From Gari tellinella (Eukaryota; Mollusca; Bivalvia; Cardiida; Psammobiidae): 64,000 nt of DNA. Every line of letters begins with the position of its first letter. The stretch's first letter is position 1. Shown here piece after piece: positions 33,765 through 47,100 of this stretch. The notes beneath the pieces were generated by a model. The model did not search any database. It was not told the origin of the DNA and saw nothing but the letters and a program-made list of their open reading frames with translations. The position numbers and the translations under genes are program-made. The stretch spans positions 75,986,328 through 76,050,327 of the forward strand of contig OV277866.1 of assembly GCA_922989275.2 (NCBI GenBank), in the 5' to 3' direction.

Positions 33765-35116
33765 CAAAGGTAATGGTACATGTATTTAGGAAGAGAGGAG
33801 GTTTAAAAGAAAATGAAAAATGGGTTTACGGAGAGGACAGTATTGAAGTTATTAATGATTTTAATTATTTAGGTACCGTCTATAATTCTACAGGTAATTT
33901 TGCATTAAACCAGGGATTTTTATCTGGGAAAGAGTTGCCGGCCCAAACATAGTAATGGTTAACATTAAGGATATTGATTTAAAAACAAGTGTAATATGTC
34001 AACTATTTGGTGCTTTTGTTGGTGCTATCTTAAACTGTAATTTTGAAATATGGGGATACACAAAGTCTAAGCAAATTGAAAGGATACATGTACACTTAAA
34101 ATTTTGCAAGAACTTGCTGAAAAGTACTTCTTATTTTGGTATATATGGAGAACTAGGTAGATATCCTCTGTACATAAATCGCTATACTAGAATATTAAAG
34201 TATTGGTTTAAAATTGTTTCAAGTGAAAATATTATTTTATCTACTGTATATAATATGTTATTAGATGACTGCAAAAATGGTAAAAATAATTGGGTTACAA
34301 ATGTTTAATCGTTGTTAGAGGATTATGGATTTGCATATGTTTGGCAAAATCAAATGAGTGTTAATCCAAAATCTTTTCATTTTGTCTTTAAAAGAAGAGC
34401 TATAGATTGTTTTATTCAATCTTGGAATGATAACATTGCTACTAGTGGTGTCTTATTTTCATACAAACATTTTAAATCAAATTTTGAAATTGAACAATAT
34501 TTGGATATATTACCTAAAAATCTACGATTTTATCTTACCAGGCTGTCGTCTCATCCTCTTAAAACAGAAACTGGCAGATATGGTAGAAATAGTCTACCGA
34601 GGAATGAAAGATATTGTGATGTGTATGAGAAGCGAGATATTGAAGATGAGTATCACTTCATATTGGTTTGTTCAAGTTTCACTGATTTAAGGAACCAATA
34701 TGTAAAAAAAAGTATTTCTACATAAGACCAAGTTTCGTAAAGTTTTGTCAGTTGATGCAGTTTACTAACAAAATTTACTGAACAACCTTACCAGATTTAT
34801 TAAGTTTGCTCTTAATAGACACACTTCGTTAGTCGGAAATACAGATTAAACTCATTTCAAACTTTCTACTTGATTGGTAATAAAACACAAAAGTTTGTAT
34901 CTTGTACACGTATTTGTTAATGAAATAATTATTAAGTCATTGCATCACATGTTTAATCTACATAATTTTAATGTCATTATGTGATATTTGCTCTGTCCTG
35001 ATAAATGTGAAATTTTGCATGTTAGGTGACCGTTATTATATTATATAGAATGTATGTATCAACGAGGTACGTTTATGTACAAGTTGAAATAAAATTCTGT
35101 TCTGTTCTGTTCTGTT
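33765..35116 (+). pseudogene. 5'-truncated LINE, C-terminal part with (TTCTG)n 3' tail
   Basis: The start reads VFRKRGGLKENEKWVYGEDS, then IEVINDFNYLGTVYNSTG, the thumb region of a non-LTR RT. The coding remnant continues at 33955-34308 (GAFVGAILNCNFEIWGYTKS ... YGELGRYPLYINRYTRILKY) and 34312-34725 (DYGFAYVWQNQ ... CDVYEKRDIEDEYHFILVCS). One in-frame stop separates these two blocks. A 3' UTR follows, ending AAATAAAATTCTG with four TTCTG units at 35095-35116. Abrupt 5' truncation and a simple-repeat tail fit target-primed reverse transcription. Clade uncertain. Confidence 0.85.
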
Positions 35117-36296
35117 AAATTTAACCCCTTCACTGCCTTACCCTGAGTACAATGATCATTTGCAAACAGCCGGTGATTAATCGGTCGAATTGACGGACGA
35201 TCACTATATTAAGACCTTAACATGCAATATTAATAAAGGGATAATTAAGGCGCTACTTGTTCTAGTAAGCTCATTTTCCGAGTTGCTAGACCAATTATTT
35301 TAATCATTATAACATCTGCCTGGGTAAACTGACCTTTACGAGCAAATATTTTATAATTGGCGAAGTTCTGTGTATGACATTTTAGTGGGAGAAGGGTTGA
35401 TCTTAACCTTCATCCTGCGGAATAAGTTCATGTTTTATTAGCCGAAGTATTACATGGAGTTTAGATTATATATATTCTTAGTAAGAATCGTTTTATATAT
35501 GAATTTTCAGCGGAAGAAGGCTTGCTGTTAACTGCTTCAATGTTAACTGAGTTTGGTAAACACGTTGTATCGCATATATTTTTGGCGTCAAATCAAAATT
35601 CAAACTTTTTGATACTCAATCTAATTTAATGAACGATTCTCCAGTCAAACACCATAAACATAAATCTTTTGACAAACAGTTTCAGATGATACTGTACAAT
35701 GTACTTAGCAAACAGTTTGGGTCCAGACTAAAACGCCACTGAACGTTGTGTCTGATCTGGATCCAAACTGTTTGACACTCGTCCATATGTTTTCTTAATT
35801 GTGTAATAATACTATAGTTATAACATTTTTATTCAACTAATTTTGCATACGACAATTTTGAAACAGACGGCAGTAATGCGGCAGGATAAATATTAACCTA
35901 CATATAGGGCAATTTGTGCAGACGACAATAGAACATCTCGGTCAAGGGTTGCGAACAGATCAGTCTTATACTTTCCGGTGTCAGTCCTCTGTGGAATTAA
36001 TGACCTGTAGCCAGGAAGTGAACCGCTCTCATTAATATATCTTATACACGCTACGGACTAATTTGTGAAATATGTTGCAAACGTGGTTTAATCAGATGAA
36101 ACACAGGATTGCCCTAAATATCTTCTTGGTCGAAAAGGTTCAGCGGCTAAGACGTTATTGGTGTTTTCTTCTGACCTGTTCAAGTTATTTTTACATTGGA
36201 ACATTCTAAAACTTTAAAAGGGATGCGTTTTCTCTATATCCAGTTACATGTACATGTAGAGATACGGATAGCTGTAACTTTTGTGCGTAACGTACG
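35117..36296. other. Non-coding stretch with one palindrome
   Basis: A palindrome lies at 35708-35773 (AAACAGTTTGGGTCCAGACT ... GATCTGGATCCAAACTGTTT) with a worn centre. No gene recognised. Confidence 0.5.
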
Positions 36297-36490
36297 GTAG
36301 AGGATACATTATTCTTTCCCGTTTAAGCGCAAACACAATGCACTAAACTGTTGAAATTTTCTTTTTAGAAATTCTAACTATATTCTTATTCTGAGTAGTA
36401 AACAGGTTAGATCCTGATCAGACACCGGGTTATCCTGTTTGCAATGTAAATAATAGTTTAGTATATCAATGCGTTTGATTGGAAAGAATA
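36297..36490 (-). mobile_element. Decayed TA-flanked MITE family 1
   Basis: Worn left end near GGTAGAGGATACATTATTCT, TTCCCGTTTAAGCGCAAAC, and a palindrome reduced to one arm. The right side keeps GCGTTTGATTGGAAAGAATA. A perfect pol III box-A-like TTAGCGCAGCGG follows at 36505-36516 without a box B. Confidence 0.5.
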
Positions 36491-36853
36491 AACAATCAGT
36501 AAAGTTAGCGCAGCGGTCTGGTGCTGCACGAGGATCATACTTATCTCAAGTATACAATTATATATTCGATGTTACTTTGCTTACCTATTTGCCATTATAA
36601 ACTGTTCTGTTCTAAAATAACTCGGACAAGTCAGAACATCGGACATTACTCTTTGCCGATTAACCGAACAAACAGTAAACACAGAGGAATAAAAAGTTGT
36701 AAAGTACTGTTTCTTAAAAATACTGATGACTTATTTTATTCTGAGTGACAAATATGTTGGAATCTGATCAGACGCCGGGATACTCTGCACCTGAGCTGTC
36801 TCCGAACTAGACGTACACATGTAGGATGTTTACTTCGGGCGAATCATCTGGTA

Positions 36854-37085
36854 CAGTGGAGAACATGTTATTCTTTCCCGTTTAAACGCAAACGAATCGC
36901 AAACGCAGAGCACTTAAACGTAGAATAGTGCAACTTTTGGACAATTCTGATAATTCATGTTTACCTTAGTGGCAAACAGTTTGGAACCTAATCCGGCGTC
37001 TGATCTGGCTCCAAACTGTTTGCAATGGCAATTATAGTTGTAGCGTAAACGCGTTTATTTGGACAGATGAACGTTTTCTCCACTG
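36854..37085 (-). mobile_element. TA-flanked MITE family 1, complete
   Basis: TA|CAGTGGAGAACATGTTATTC ... ACGTTTTCTCCACTG|TA, 232 bp. The palindrome left arm is shortened (GGAACCTAATCCGGCGTCTG). It lies about 690 bp upstream of the P450 start codon. Confidence 0.88.
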
Positions 37086-37777
37086 TATACTGATTGCTTG
37101 AGGACAGATATATCGTATTAGTATATGGTTTAATGATCTAATAAAAAGCATTCTTATCTACAGGGCAGCTGTATTATTTTACATACATGTAAATGAACTA
37201 CATGTATATTACAATATATATTTTTAATAAATCAAAGACTCTTTTATGACTTACTAATCAACCGACTTTGAATACAACTCAAGGTTGTCACCCCTACACT
37301 GTCGGGACGTCATCAATTTTAAACATTTTAAGTATTGGCGTCAAGTTGTTGATAGGAATTTCAATATAAATCAAAATAAAACTGACAATTTTGACAAAGC
37401 ATCCCTTTGATAAAAAATGGATTTTTCCAATATATAAACATGTAAAATCCAATGGGCGCAAATGAGTTAAGTCATCCGGTTAACCATTATCCTGCCGATA
37501 GTGACTAGACCGGCATTTGCTAAAGATTTCGATCCAAATCAGATGCCGCTCAATGCGGCGTTTGATCGGGGTCCAAACTATATGAAAACCGTTTTACGTT
37601 ATTCTATATAAGAAAAAGAGATTACTTTGAAAAAAGTTGAAGACGACATTTTTAAAGCAGGGATCCGGTTAGCACATGTACACCCTTATAATGTTTCATG
37701 CATGACGGAATGTTTTGTGGTACAAACCATACACGACTAATACTATCGTGTTATTGTTTGCTTGATCGAAAATCAGC
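37086..37777 (+). promoter_or_regulatory. Upstream region of P450 gene A
   Basis: Likely contains the promoter, by position only. A TATA-like CTTATAATG lies at about 37685-37693, some 90 bases before the ATG. A worn palindrome (GATCCAAATCAGATGCCGCT ... TGATCGGGGTCC) is at 37530-37578. The last bases before the ATG resemble those before gene B. No initiator or xenobiotic-response site could be assigned. Confidence 0.25.
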
Positions 37778-38114
37778 ATGTTGTTGCTCTTGATTATTGT
37801 TGTGATTATTGGAATTACCTTTTATAAATTACAATATTCGAAAAATTTACCTCCAGGCCCGTTCAACGTACCGTTAATTGGAAGTATATTCTTTTTCTTG
37901 AAATTCAGACACAGTAGGCCTCACTTGGTATTGTTTGAGGCAGCTAAACAATATGGCGATGTGATGTGTTTTTGGATCGGCGCCATGCCTGTAATAGTCC
38001 TTAATGGTAATAGTGCAGTGCATGATGCGCTTGTGATGCAAGCTGACGTCTTTAGTGACAGACCACTTGGTGGTAAGATCAAAGCATTCGGGGAAGAACG
38101 GATTGAGCGTAGAG
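37778..38114 (+). CDS. P450 gene A exon 1: membrane anchor and PPGP hinge
   Basis: Encodes residues 1-112 plus one base. A run of Leu/Ile/Val forms the signal anchor, followed by PPGPFNVPLIGS and the A-helix/beta-1 region (VLFEAAKQYGDVMCFWIG). The donor is AGAG|GTAGCG, phase 1; reading on hits a stop 7 bases later. The same donor position and phase occur in the second P450 at 61926. Confidence 0.93.
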
Positions 38115-41100
38115 GTAGCGTATAGTTTTGTGATCTTCCTCAGAGTTTTAACTATATTGAATACAAAGGGAATCTTTTTAAACAAATTGCGATTGAGTTT
38201 CCTCAACAGATACTCATTTTAACAACTTTAACCATGAACATCTTGCACTGTCGTCTGCGAAACAAACCTTAACATTATTTTTTTATGATTTTTAAACTGA
38301 CGAAAACAATAATAGGGATGCCAAATAGTTTGATTCGACAACACAAGCCGTGTTATCCTACCTGTTTTTGTTTGTATTTATACAGCAAAGAAATTGAGCG
38401 ATTGTTATATGTAACCTGTATACATTTAAATTAACTGACGTCCATTGCCTAAAGACTGGACTCGATCACACCGAGTTAACCTGCATCTGACTAGATTGCA
38501 TATGATTTGAAGGATATATTTAAAACAAATGCACAAACTAAAAGTTGAATTTAAATGCCAAGACGTTTGATGCCGCCTCACGCAATGAAATATAGAAAAT
38601 GCTGCCTATTCGTTTTAACCTTAGTGGCACACAGTTTGAAACCTGATCAGAAGCCGGGTTACCCGGTGTCTAATCTGACTCCATACTAGTTGTAATTGAA
38701 GTTATAAGTTCAGCGTAAACACGTTTAGTAGGAAATATTGTATTATACACAGTATCAAAACTTATAAACTTAACGTAAAACGCAATGCATTTAAAATGGT
38801 AAAACTACAAAATTAGAGACAGTTTACGAGTTATTTATATAAACCATTTCGAGTGTTACAGTGGAGAATCTGTTATTCTTTCCCAATAAACGCGTTTACG
38901 CTAAAACTATTATTTGCAGTGCAAACAGTTTGGAGCCAGATCAGACGCCGGGTAACCCGGCGTCTGATCAGGCTCCAAACTGTTTGCCACCAAGATAAAC
39001 AAGAATTATCAGAATTGTCAAAAAGTTGTTCTTTTCTACGTTTTAGTGCTTTGCGTTTGCGTACGTTTGCGTTTAAACGGGAAAGAATAACAGATTCTCC
39101 ACTGTATCTGACCAAACTGTTTACAATGGATATAAAACATGTTTACTGGAGGGAAACAACGCAACCATCACTTATATGAATTTGTTTTGAACGTCGATAA
39201 TGTACTCCATAAGTACACGCAATCATGATTCGCTCGACCGACCCCCGAAATTGTTTTACTACATGTAATTACAATGTTGTGATAAAGAAACTATGTACTT
39301 TTTTTAAATAACATGAACTGTGAAGACGTAAGTATTTCGAGATGAACGGGTTAATACTTAAACAATGACGCGCACTGCAAACAGTTTGTAGTCAGCTCAC
39401 TCGGCGTCTGACCAGGCTCCGAATTGTTTGCTTGTCAGAATAAAATAAAAAGATAGAAACAGTTATTTTCTACATTTTATAGTTTTTCATGTATGCCTAA
39501 AACAATAAAGCATTAACCGCAGTACACTTAGGATGCGGTAACTATTGGTCCACTCCTTTATTCTGTTACATGTAACCGCAAAAACATTAGCAAATGCAGT
39601 TCACGACGTTTACTTACTATTAGATTAGAAACACATTAATTGTATTCGAAGAGTTATAAATATTTTTGTTTCTTTCTTTAAAAGATAGAGCTGCAATAAT
39701 GTCCCAAAGACTAAACTTTTACTAAGTTAACTACAAATAAAGGCACTACGAATATGTACGTTAAAACTAAGTAAACAGCAGACGATATCGTTTTTAGAAA
39801 CAAATCGTAAGATGCCTGTATACTAGTATTTTCTTAATTAGTTCAACTGGAATGTATGTATGCCTATTTTCTTTAACCCATTGCATGCTGGGTAATATTT
39901 GGCGGCCACTTTAAAATGTCGTCTGCAGCGGGTATAACTCAAATATGTTCAAATATTTTAGCCGTTTCTGATAGAATACTGAACTAGCTGCAAACAGTTT
40001 TGATCTCAGATCAGGCCCCACATTGAGATAAAAACTGTTTGCAAAGAGGTACACCTAAAAGTGTATCCCGCATAAAATGGGTTAAAAGCTCACGAGATTA
40101 GTCGTAGGCGTTTTCTAGATTAAAACAAATGCCTTTAAAATCAGTAAAGTATTGTTTTAAATCATAAGATCACATATCATGTAAGGGGAAGAAGCTTTCA
40201 ATGGGGCCCTACCGATATACAGAGTTACCCCGCATGGAAAGTGTGATAAGAGTAGCGCCCCCTGAATGAGCGGTTGTTTCCGGTTCAATAGTGAAGTACA
40301 CATAGTATCGAAAATCCTTTATCCTCAAACACGAATTTGAGGAGATCGTCTGCTTGTTAGTGTAGAGCTTATATTATATACAGTAGAACCTGGCTATACA
40401 TTATTGAAAGCGCAATCTCTCATATTGTTCAAAAATAGAATTAAGACATGCATTTACTTTACCTACAATAAAACTTACAAAAACTTCCATAGATATACCG
40501 TTCTATGCATATCCTTTATTCATATGTTTATTAAAATAAGTCATCAATCTGCACCTCAATAAATATGTTATACCTCCCAGCAGATGATAGCTTAAAGCAG
40601 AATGTACCTTAACCTGCCTTAAGGGGTCGCCTATCTTCAAAACTAATACCATCTATTGCGTAAAGGGTTAAACCCCGTTACATGGATGTGTCATAGCACA
40701 TTCTGGTTGCTGTTAATCAACCATAAACCCTACCCGCTATGAATACCTATCATTTAATTTATTACTTTAGCTGATTAAATAAGGAAAAATACCGTAGGAA
40801 TGATCAATTATGCTAATAGCATGATAAGGGTTAATATTTAAAAAAAAATACTGCCTACTTTCTTGATAAAAGTTTAGAACATGATATCAATTTTGACTTA
40901 AAACATATATGAGTGTGAAACAGTTCTACCCCTGATCAGCCTGTTAGTATATATGCTGCATCTTATCTGGTTCCAAACTTTTTATAAATGATAGTGTTTT
41001 AAGCCTATTATAATTAGTGAACTGGTAAAAGATCAACAGAAATAAAGTTTTAATCTACTAAAACGATTGAATACATCCTTTACTTTCAACATTGAGTTTT

Positions 41101-44100
41101 CAATAGAGTACACATTTAATGATAGGAGAGGGGTTCTACAGTACTGAACCTTATTAAATTAACAATTTTTGCGATTCGCTTGCAATTTGATGGCAATTCG
41201 ATGGCAATTCGCTTGCGATTCAAAATACTAACTTTACCCTCGGGTAAGTTTTTTTGAATGGTGTATCTCACAAAAGTTCGCAAATATGTCTTCGTTAATT
41301 TTTTCGATTCCGTTTATGTCACAACAGCTTCGGAAAATTCCCGTAAAAATATGCAAACGTAGGATTTGTTTTTTGAAGCGCCCGATTCGATGGCGATTCG
41401 ATGGCAATTCGCTTGCGATTATCAATTTAATTTAATAAGGTTCAGTACTGTAAAGTATTTATGTTGTTAAAACGGTATGTATTTCCTATTAACCCTTTAA
41501 ACACGCATTTGGTTTATGCCTCCATTGAAGGAAAGAGTTCTAATTCAAAGTTTTTATTAGCATGAATGTGCAACATTAAAAACATTGAATATCCTAGCAG
41601 ATGGTAGCTTAACCCTTTACCTGATAGCCTATTTCTAGTACTTAAGATAGGTGACTACTTAAAGCATGATGAAAGTAAAGCAGAATGCGCCTAAGGGCGC
41701 ATTCTGCTTTACTTTCAGCCTGCTTTAACTATCATGTGCTATAATATAGAAACTATTCCCAATGATACATATTCATAACTGATTAAATTGGAACTATTTT
41801 CTTCAGCGGATGAATAAATCATATCCGCTAAAAGGCGCTTCTATTGGGGAAAGGGTTAAAGCAAGCTGAAAGTAAAGTGGCATGTACTTTTCAATCTACC
41901 TTTAATGGACACCTGTCTTTCCACGTAGGAACAGGCGATCGGGTAATGGGTAAACCCATTACCTAAACCAATTACCTCACAGCCCGTGTTAAGTATTTGA
42001 TATAGGTCACCTCTTAAAGCAGGTTGAAAGTAAAACATAATGCGCCTTAAGGTGCACCCTGCTTTACTTTAATCCTGCTTTAAGGCACCACCCACTACGA
42101 CATAAAATATCACCTATGTTTCATAATTATGACTGCTTAGTGCATGAAGAGGATTTAGTTGCTTATGAAGGTGGAATTCATTAAAGGAGTAAAAGGCATA
42201 ATGATGGGGGTAATGGGTTAAGCTTTTGCACATGAAGGAGTGCATGGTATAGGAGATTAAAATTTATTCCCCACATGAATAACAATGTGGATCCCATATA
42301 TAAAAAAAATAGTTTGGTGTGTTTTGATGCCAACCTGTGTACCCAAGACTTAAGCTTCCGTTTTATGGCTTGTCATAGCAGAGATGACTATGGGACAGCA
42401 GCTGCACCCCAGTGGGGGGTCAGTATACAATTCGATTTCTAGCTAATTGGTTACTTCCTGTTGTTAGTTGTGATGATGCTTTGCGCTTTATGGCCCCTGG
42501 GCAGAAGCCTTGAGAGGTGAAATCCATGTGCGCTATGAGCATGACAGCCTGAACTATTTCTATGAAATTTCTGTCAACTAAAATCTGCTGGTATATAATG
42601 AACAAACAAAATATACATTTTTGAAGAAACTGTTTACCATTCAACATATTTTAAAAGATCAGTTTAACCCTTTGCTAATGAATATTCATGTCATTATTAA
42701 TAACTGAATCATACAAAGTTTATGTTTCATACCGGTAATGTCTTAATAAATATCCCCTTTTTCACCTGTAATAGGCAGCATTTATAGACCTATAATGTCA
42801 TTTAAGAACCAGAGAGGACAGTCATTGATTATAGAGACTGTTCCTATATAGTAACCATCTGATCAGGATCTACTTTTAATCCATGTTAACGTTCTTTTAC
42901 CGAGGTGAAAACCCGTGTCTGTTAAGTATGTTAAAAGTCAGCTTCTTTGTTATATAGAAAAGGTATGATCAGTGCTACTTTCGGTTTGCTAAAAACGATG
43001 AAATAAATAAGCGTCGCATTTGACATTAAAAAAAATAATACATTAAAATACATAGGGATAAACGGGAGCTTGACTGCATATAGATATAGGTATCAAACTA
43101 TCAAACCGCATTCGATCTATTCTTTTCCGAATCGTTTATGACCGTTATCGACACCGTCTCAATGAGATGCGTTAACTAAACCGGAAACAACCTTTTCCTT
43201 ATCAGGGGAGTTAACTCGTGATGAAAATTGGGATAACTCTGTAATGCGGTAGGGCCCCATTAATCCCCGAGTGTATCAAAAAACAGTAAGTACCAATTAA
43301 TTTAAATTATAAACATTCTTTATGATAAAGGTCCTTATTTAGCTCACATACAGTGGAGAGTTCGTAATTCCATCCGCTTTCAAGAAAAACAACACGCATA
43401 CGCAGTTCAAGTAGAAAATAACAGCTCGTTGAGATAAGGCTGAAATTGACATCACTGGATTTTAATAACTGATACATTGGAGAAAGTGTTATTCTTCCCC
43501 GTTTAAATGGCTCCGACACTCAAACAAAGAGCACTAAAATGAAGAAAATTACATATTTTGTAATATCTTACAATTGATTGCAATCTAAGTGACAAACAGT
43601 GTGGAGACTGATCAGATGCCGGGTAACCCGGCGTATGATCAGGCTCCAAACTGTTTGCAATGGAACTAATAAGTTTAGTTTTTAACGCGTTTATTGGAAA
43701 AGAATAACGTTTTCTCCACTGTATCTATAACAGCTGTTTTTAAATCTTTTTGCAATCACTGGCCACAAAGGAGAAGGTTATATTCGTTCCCATTTAAATA
43801 ATGGATTCATAGTATATAATTATATCCGATGAAACATATAAATAGATTAACGAGAACCTGTTCAACTTTCAGGCATAATCTTCAACGACTACGGCCAATC
43901 ATGGCGGCTCATGCGTCGTTTCACTCTTCAGACTTTAAAGGACTTTGGCGTGGGTGAAACATCGCTAGAGGATAAAGTAGTAATCGAAGTAGAAGATCTG
44001 TCTTTGAGACTCGAACGAGAGACCGGTAAACCTATGGCCCTTGCACCACATCTGGACAACCTTGTCATCAACATGATCTTCGGTATAGTGTTTGGAAAGA

Positions 44101-47100
44101 GGTAACGCGTAGATTATGTTATTCTTTCGTTTAAATCCTGAACAGGTGCGATGTCCTATCTAGATAAGTTACTTAAAAGTGGCGTAATAGTGTAATCCGA
44201 AGTTGTTATAGCGAGGGAAATTGGCTTACAATTGCAAACAGCTTGGGTGATAACGCGGCGTACGATCTGGGCTCAAACTGTTTATCACTCGTCATGATAC
44301 TGTTTCTGTTATAATGTCTAATATGTAATTTTGAGGCAAATAGCAGATTTCAATTTATTGCAGCTGTAAATGGTTTGGAAATATTGTTTGTGTTGAGAGA
44401 ACTGCAGTGAGCGTTGTTGTAAGGAAATCGTTGTTCAGAGGACCGCTATGGTGAGGGAGTACTCTATTGTCGAGTGTATATAACGTCGTTTTTATGATAA
44501 GAATGCTGACAGTTAGCTGAATGCTGTATATGTATAAGAGTTCTTGAGTGAGTCGCATTTGTTTGAGTATCAAGACAACTGTTGTTGCCTTAGCCGAAAC
44601 CTAACAAACTCGTGAAAGCCATATTTCTTCATTTCCCCATACATGTATATACTTGTTATTTGAAATTCTTATAAGGACATACTCAATCTATTAAGCAGAA
44701 TTATTTTTTAAACTGTTAGGACATACACGCAAACCGGTTATGTTCTATAATATTAAAAGCTGTTGATTTATTAGCGTTAGATAACAAACATATTTTTCTG
44801 ATAGAATGACTGTATCGATTTACTACTTTGCATGGTGTGTGGATATCTTATACGATTTACCAGTTTTGTATCTTTTTCTTTCATTCTAATTGTTTTGGTA
44901 GATCTAAATTGGGCGAAAATAAATATTTGTAACGACAGAACGCAATGAACAATGTTTCTTGGGTTCGGATGCCATCACTTTAGTTACATGTTAAAAACAC
45001 ATGGTCTGTTACATTTAATCTTCTCGAATTAATTGGGATTTTGTAGAACATGTCGAAATATAATAAATTGTACTTAATCAATATTCAATTGCCTCATGGT
45101 TTACAAAAAACGGAAAAAGTGTAATTCATTCCCAACTAACAAAGTTGTGGTAAACAGTTTCGAGCAAACTCGAACACCGATTTACAGTAATTGATGGAAC
45201 CGAATAATAAAAGTCATTTATTGTTTTACCTTTTGGTTTCTATCGTTCAAACAGGGAACAGTGCGTTATGCCTTCCCAATAAACCGGTTTACACTAAAAC
45301 TGTTGTTTCCACTGCAAACATTTAGAAATTGTTTGCTACTCAGATCAAAGTAAAATAATGTGAGTTTTCAAAATGTTGCTATTTTCTGCATTTTACTGCG
45401 ATGCTTTGACGTTTCTATTGCGTTTAAACTGGAAAATCGTCTTCTCCACTGCATAATTGTGAAAAGGTTGGGTTATAACAGGGACTCGGAGCAAGGACCT
45501 TTGATTTACTTTGTCAATAATTCCAGTTTTCCATTAAGTCTAGTGCAAACTTGTATTAAGTACAATGTCCTAAAGCAGTTTCTAAGTTACCGTGACTATT
45601 TATGGTCCTATGCTTTCATATGTACTTTCTGCTTGTTTCATCAGATTTGACTTTGATAGCGTCGATAAAATCCAGGAGATAACAAGGAGCAGCCTAGATG
45701 GAGGAGGACCGATAAGTCCTGGAAACTTCTTTCCAAGGTTTCTTGTCAAACTGTTCAACAAACAGGTTCGATTTTTACAAAGTATAATTATAAAGATTTG
45801 TATAGGCAAACATAAAATTCAAAACAAACATTTCACATAAAGTGGCGATTACGTTATTATTTCTTGCGAATAAAGCATTAACTCAATATAGGTTGTAATT
45901 TCCAGCTTCTTAAAAATTATTGACGATTTCTTTATCTTTGAATTACAAACAAGTGCTGTGCCTGATCAGACTCAAGATTACCCCTGCAACGGCAAACACA
46001 AATGCACTTATTGGAAATGAAAAACATACTCTCCAGTGCACGTAGGAACTATACAACCCCTATACAGTTAACTCCTTCAACGTCAAATTTATCGTATTGT
46101 TTTTATCCCGTTCACCGTCATAATGTGTTCTGTTACAATTTTGTTGTCTGCATATCATTGCAAAGTTAGATACTACATGTAAAGTGGAGAAAACTTTATT
46201 ATTTCCCATTCAAACGCAAACGAAACACAAACACATCACAATAAAACGTAGTAAGGGACCATTTTTATACATTTCTGACCCTTAATACCCGGAGTCTGAT
46301 CAGGCTCCAAACTGTTTGCAATGGAAATATATACAATAGTTTTAGCGTAAACGCGTTTATTGGGAAAGAATAACGTATCCTCCACTGAACCTTATCTTCT
46401 CTACTACAGCAGACTAAGGATATACTTCTTTCATTAATAGATGTCATCTTACAATATCAACTTCAAAGATGCAACAATTGCAGAATAAATTTAAAACCGG
46501 CGTCTGATCAGGCTCAACATTGTTTGCAATGAAAATAACACTTTTAACGTACACGCGCGAAAAATAAAACGTTTTCTCCCCTGTTATTACACACGCAATC
46601 CAATAAACTGTAAAACAAATGACAGTGGTATATGACATACATGTAATAGTGACGATTCATTGACGGATCACATTATTTGTTTGGACGTAGATGAACCAGG
46701 ATCTGAAGCCGAATAACTAGGCGTCCAATCAGTAGTCAGGCTGTTTACAACCCGGTAATGGCAATGACGGGATTAACCAATTTACCACCATAATTATGTG
46801 ACTAAAGTAGAATTTCAGGGCTGCCATAAGTTGACATGAACAATCCTAAGATTTCCTAATTTGCATTTTTCAAGTGCAATTTTACAAATCGTACCTTTAC
46901 CCAAACGCTTGTTTCTAATTTGGTTGACGCGTGACTACTTAAAGCAGGCTGGAAGTAAAGCAGAATGCGCCTTAATGCGCATTCTGCTTTACTTTCACTC
47001 TGCTTTAAGCTACCATGTACAAGAAAAAAATCCTAAGATTTAGGAAAAATCTGGAGATTGTAGCCCTGGAATTTTCAAACAATTTAAACATAGAGCAGAC

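Larger units (their letters stand above)
40201..43260. repeat. 3-kb segment bounded by inverted repeats in P450 intron 1
   Basis: ATGGGGCCCTACCG at 40201 and its inverse ending at 43260. Similarity continues inward on both sides (ACAGAGTTA, then GTTGTTTCCGGTT about 75-120 bases in). This looks like the termini of a larger DNA transposon. The interior contains other MITEs but no recognisable transposase. Target duplication not clear. Confidence 0.55.

Noticed and set aside
44102..45644. Extra P450 exon in intron 2
   Set aside because: Exons 2 and 3 already join in frame with continuous family alignment; no additional motif is missing.
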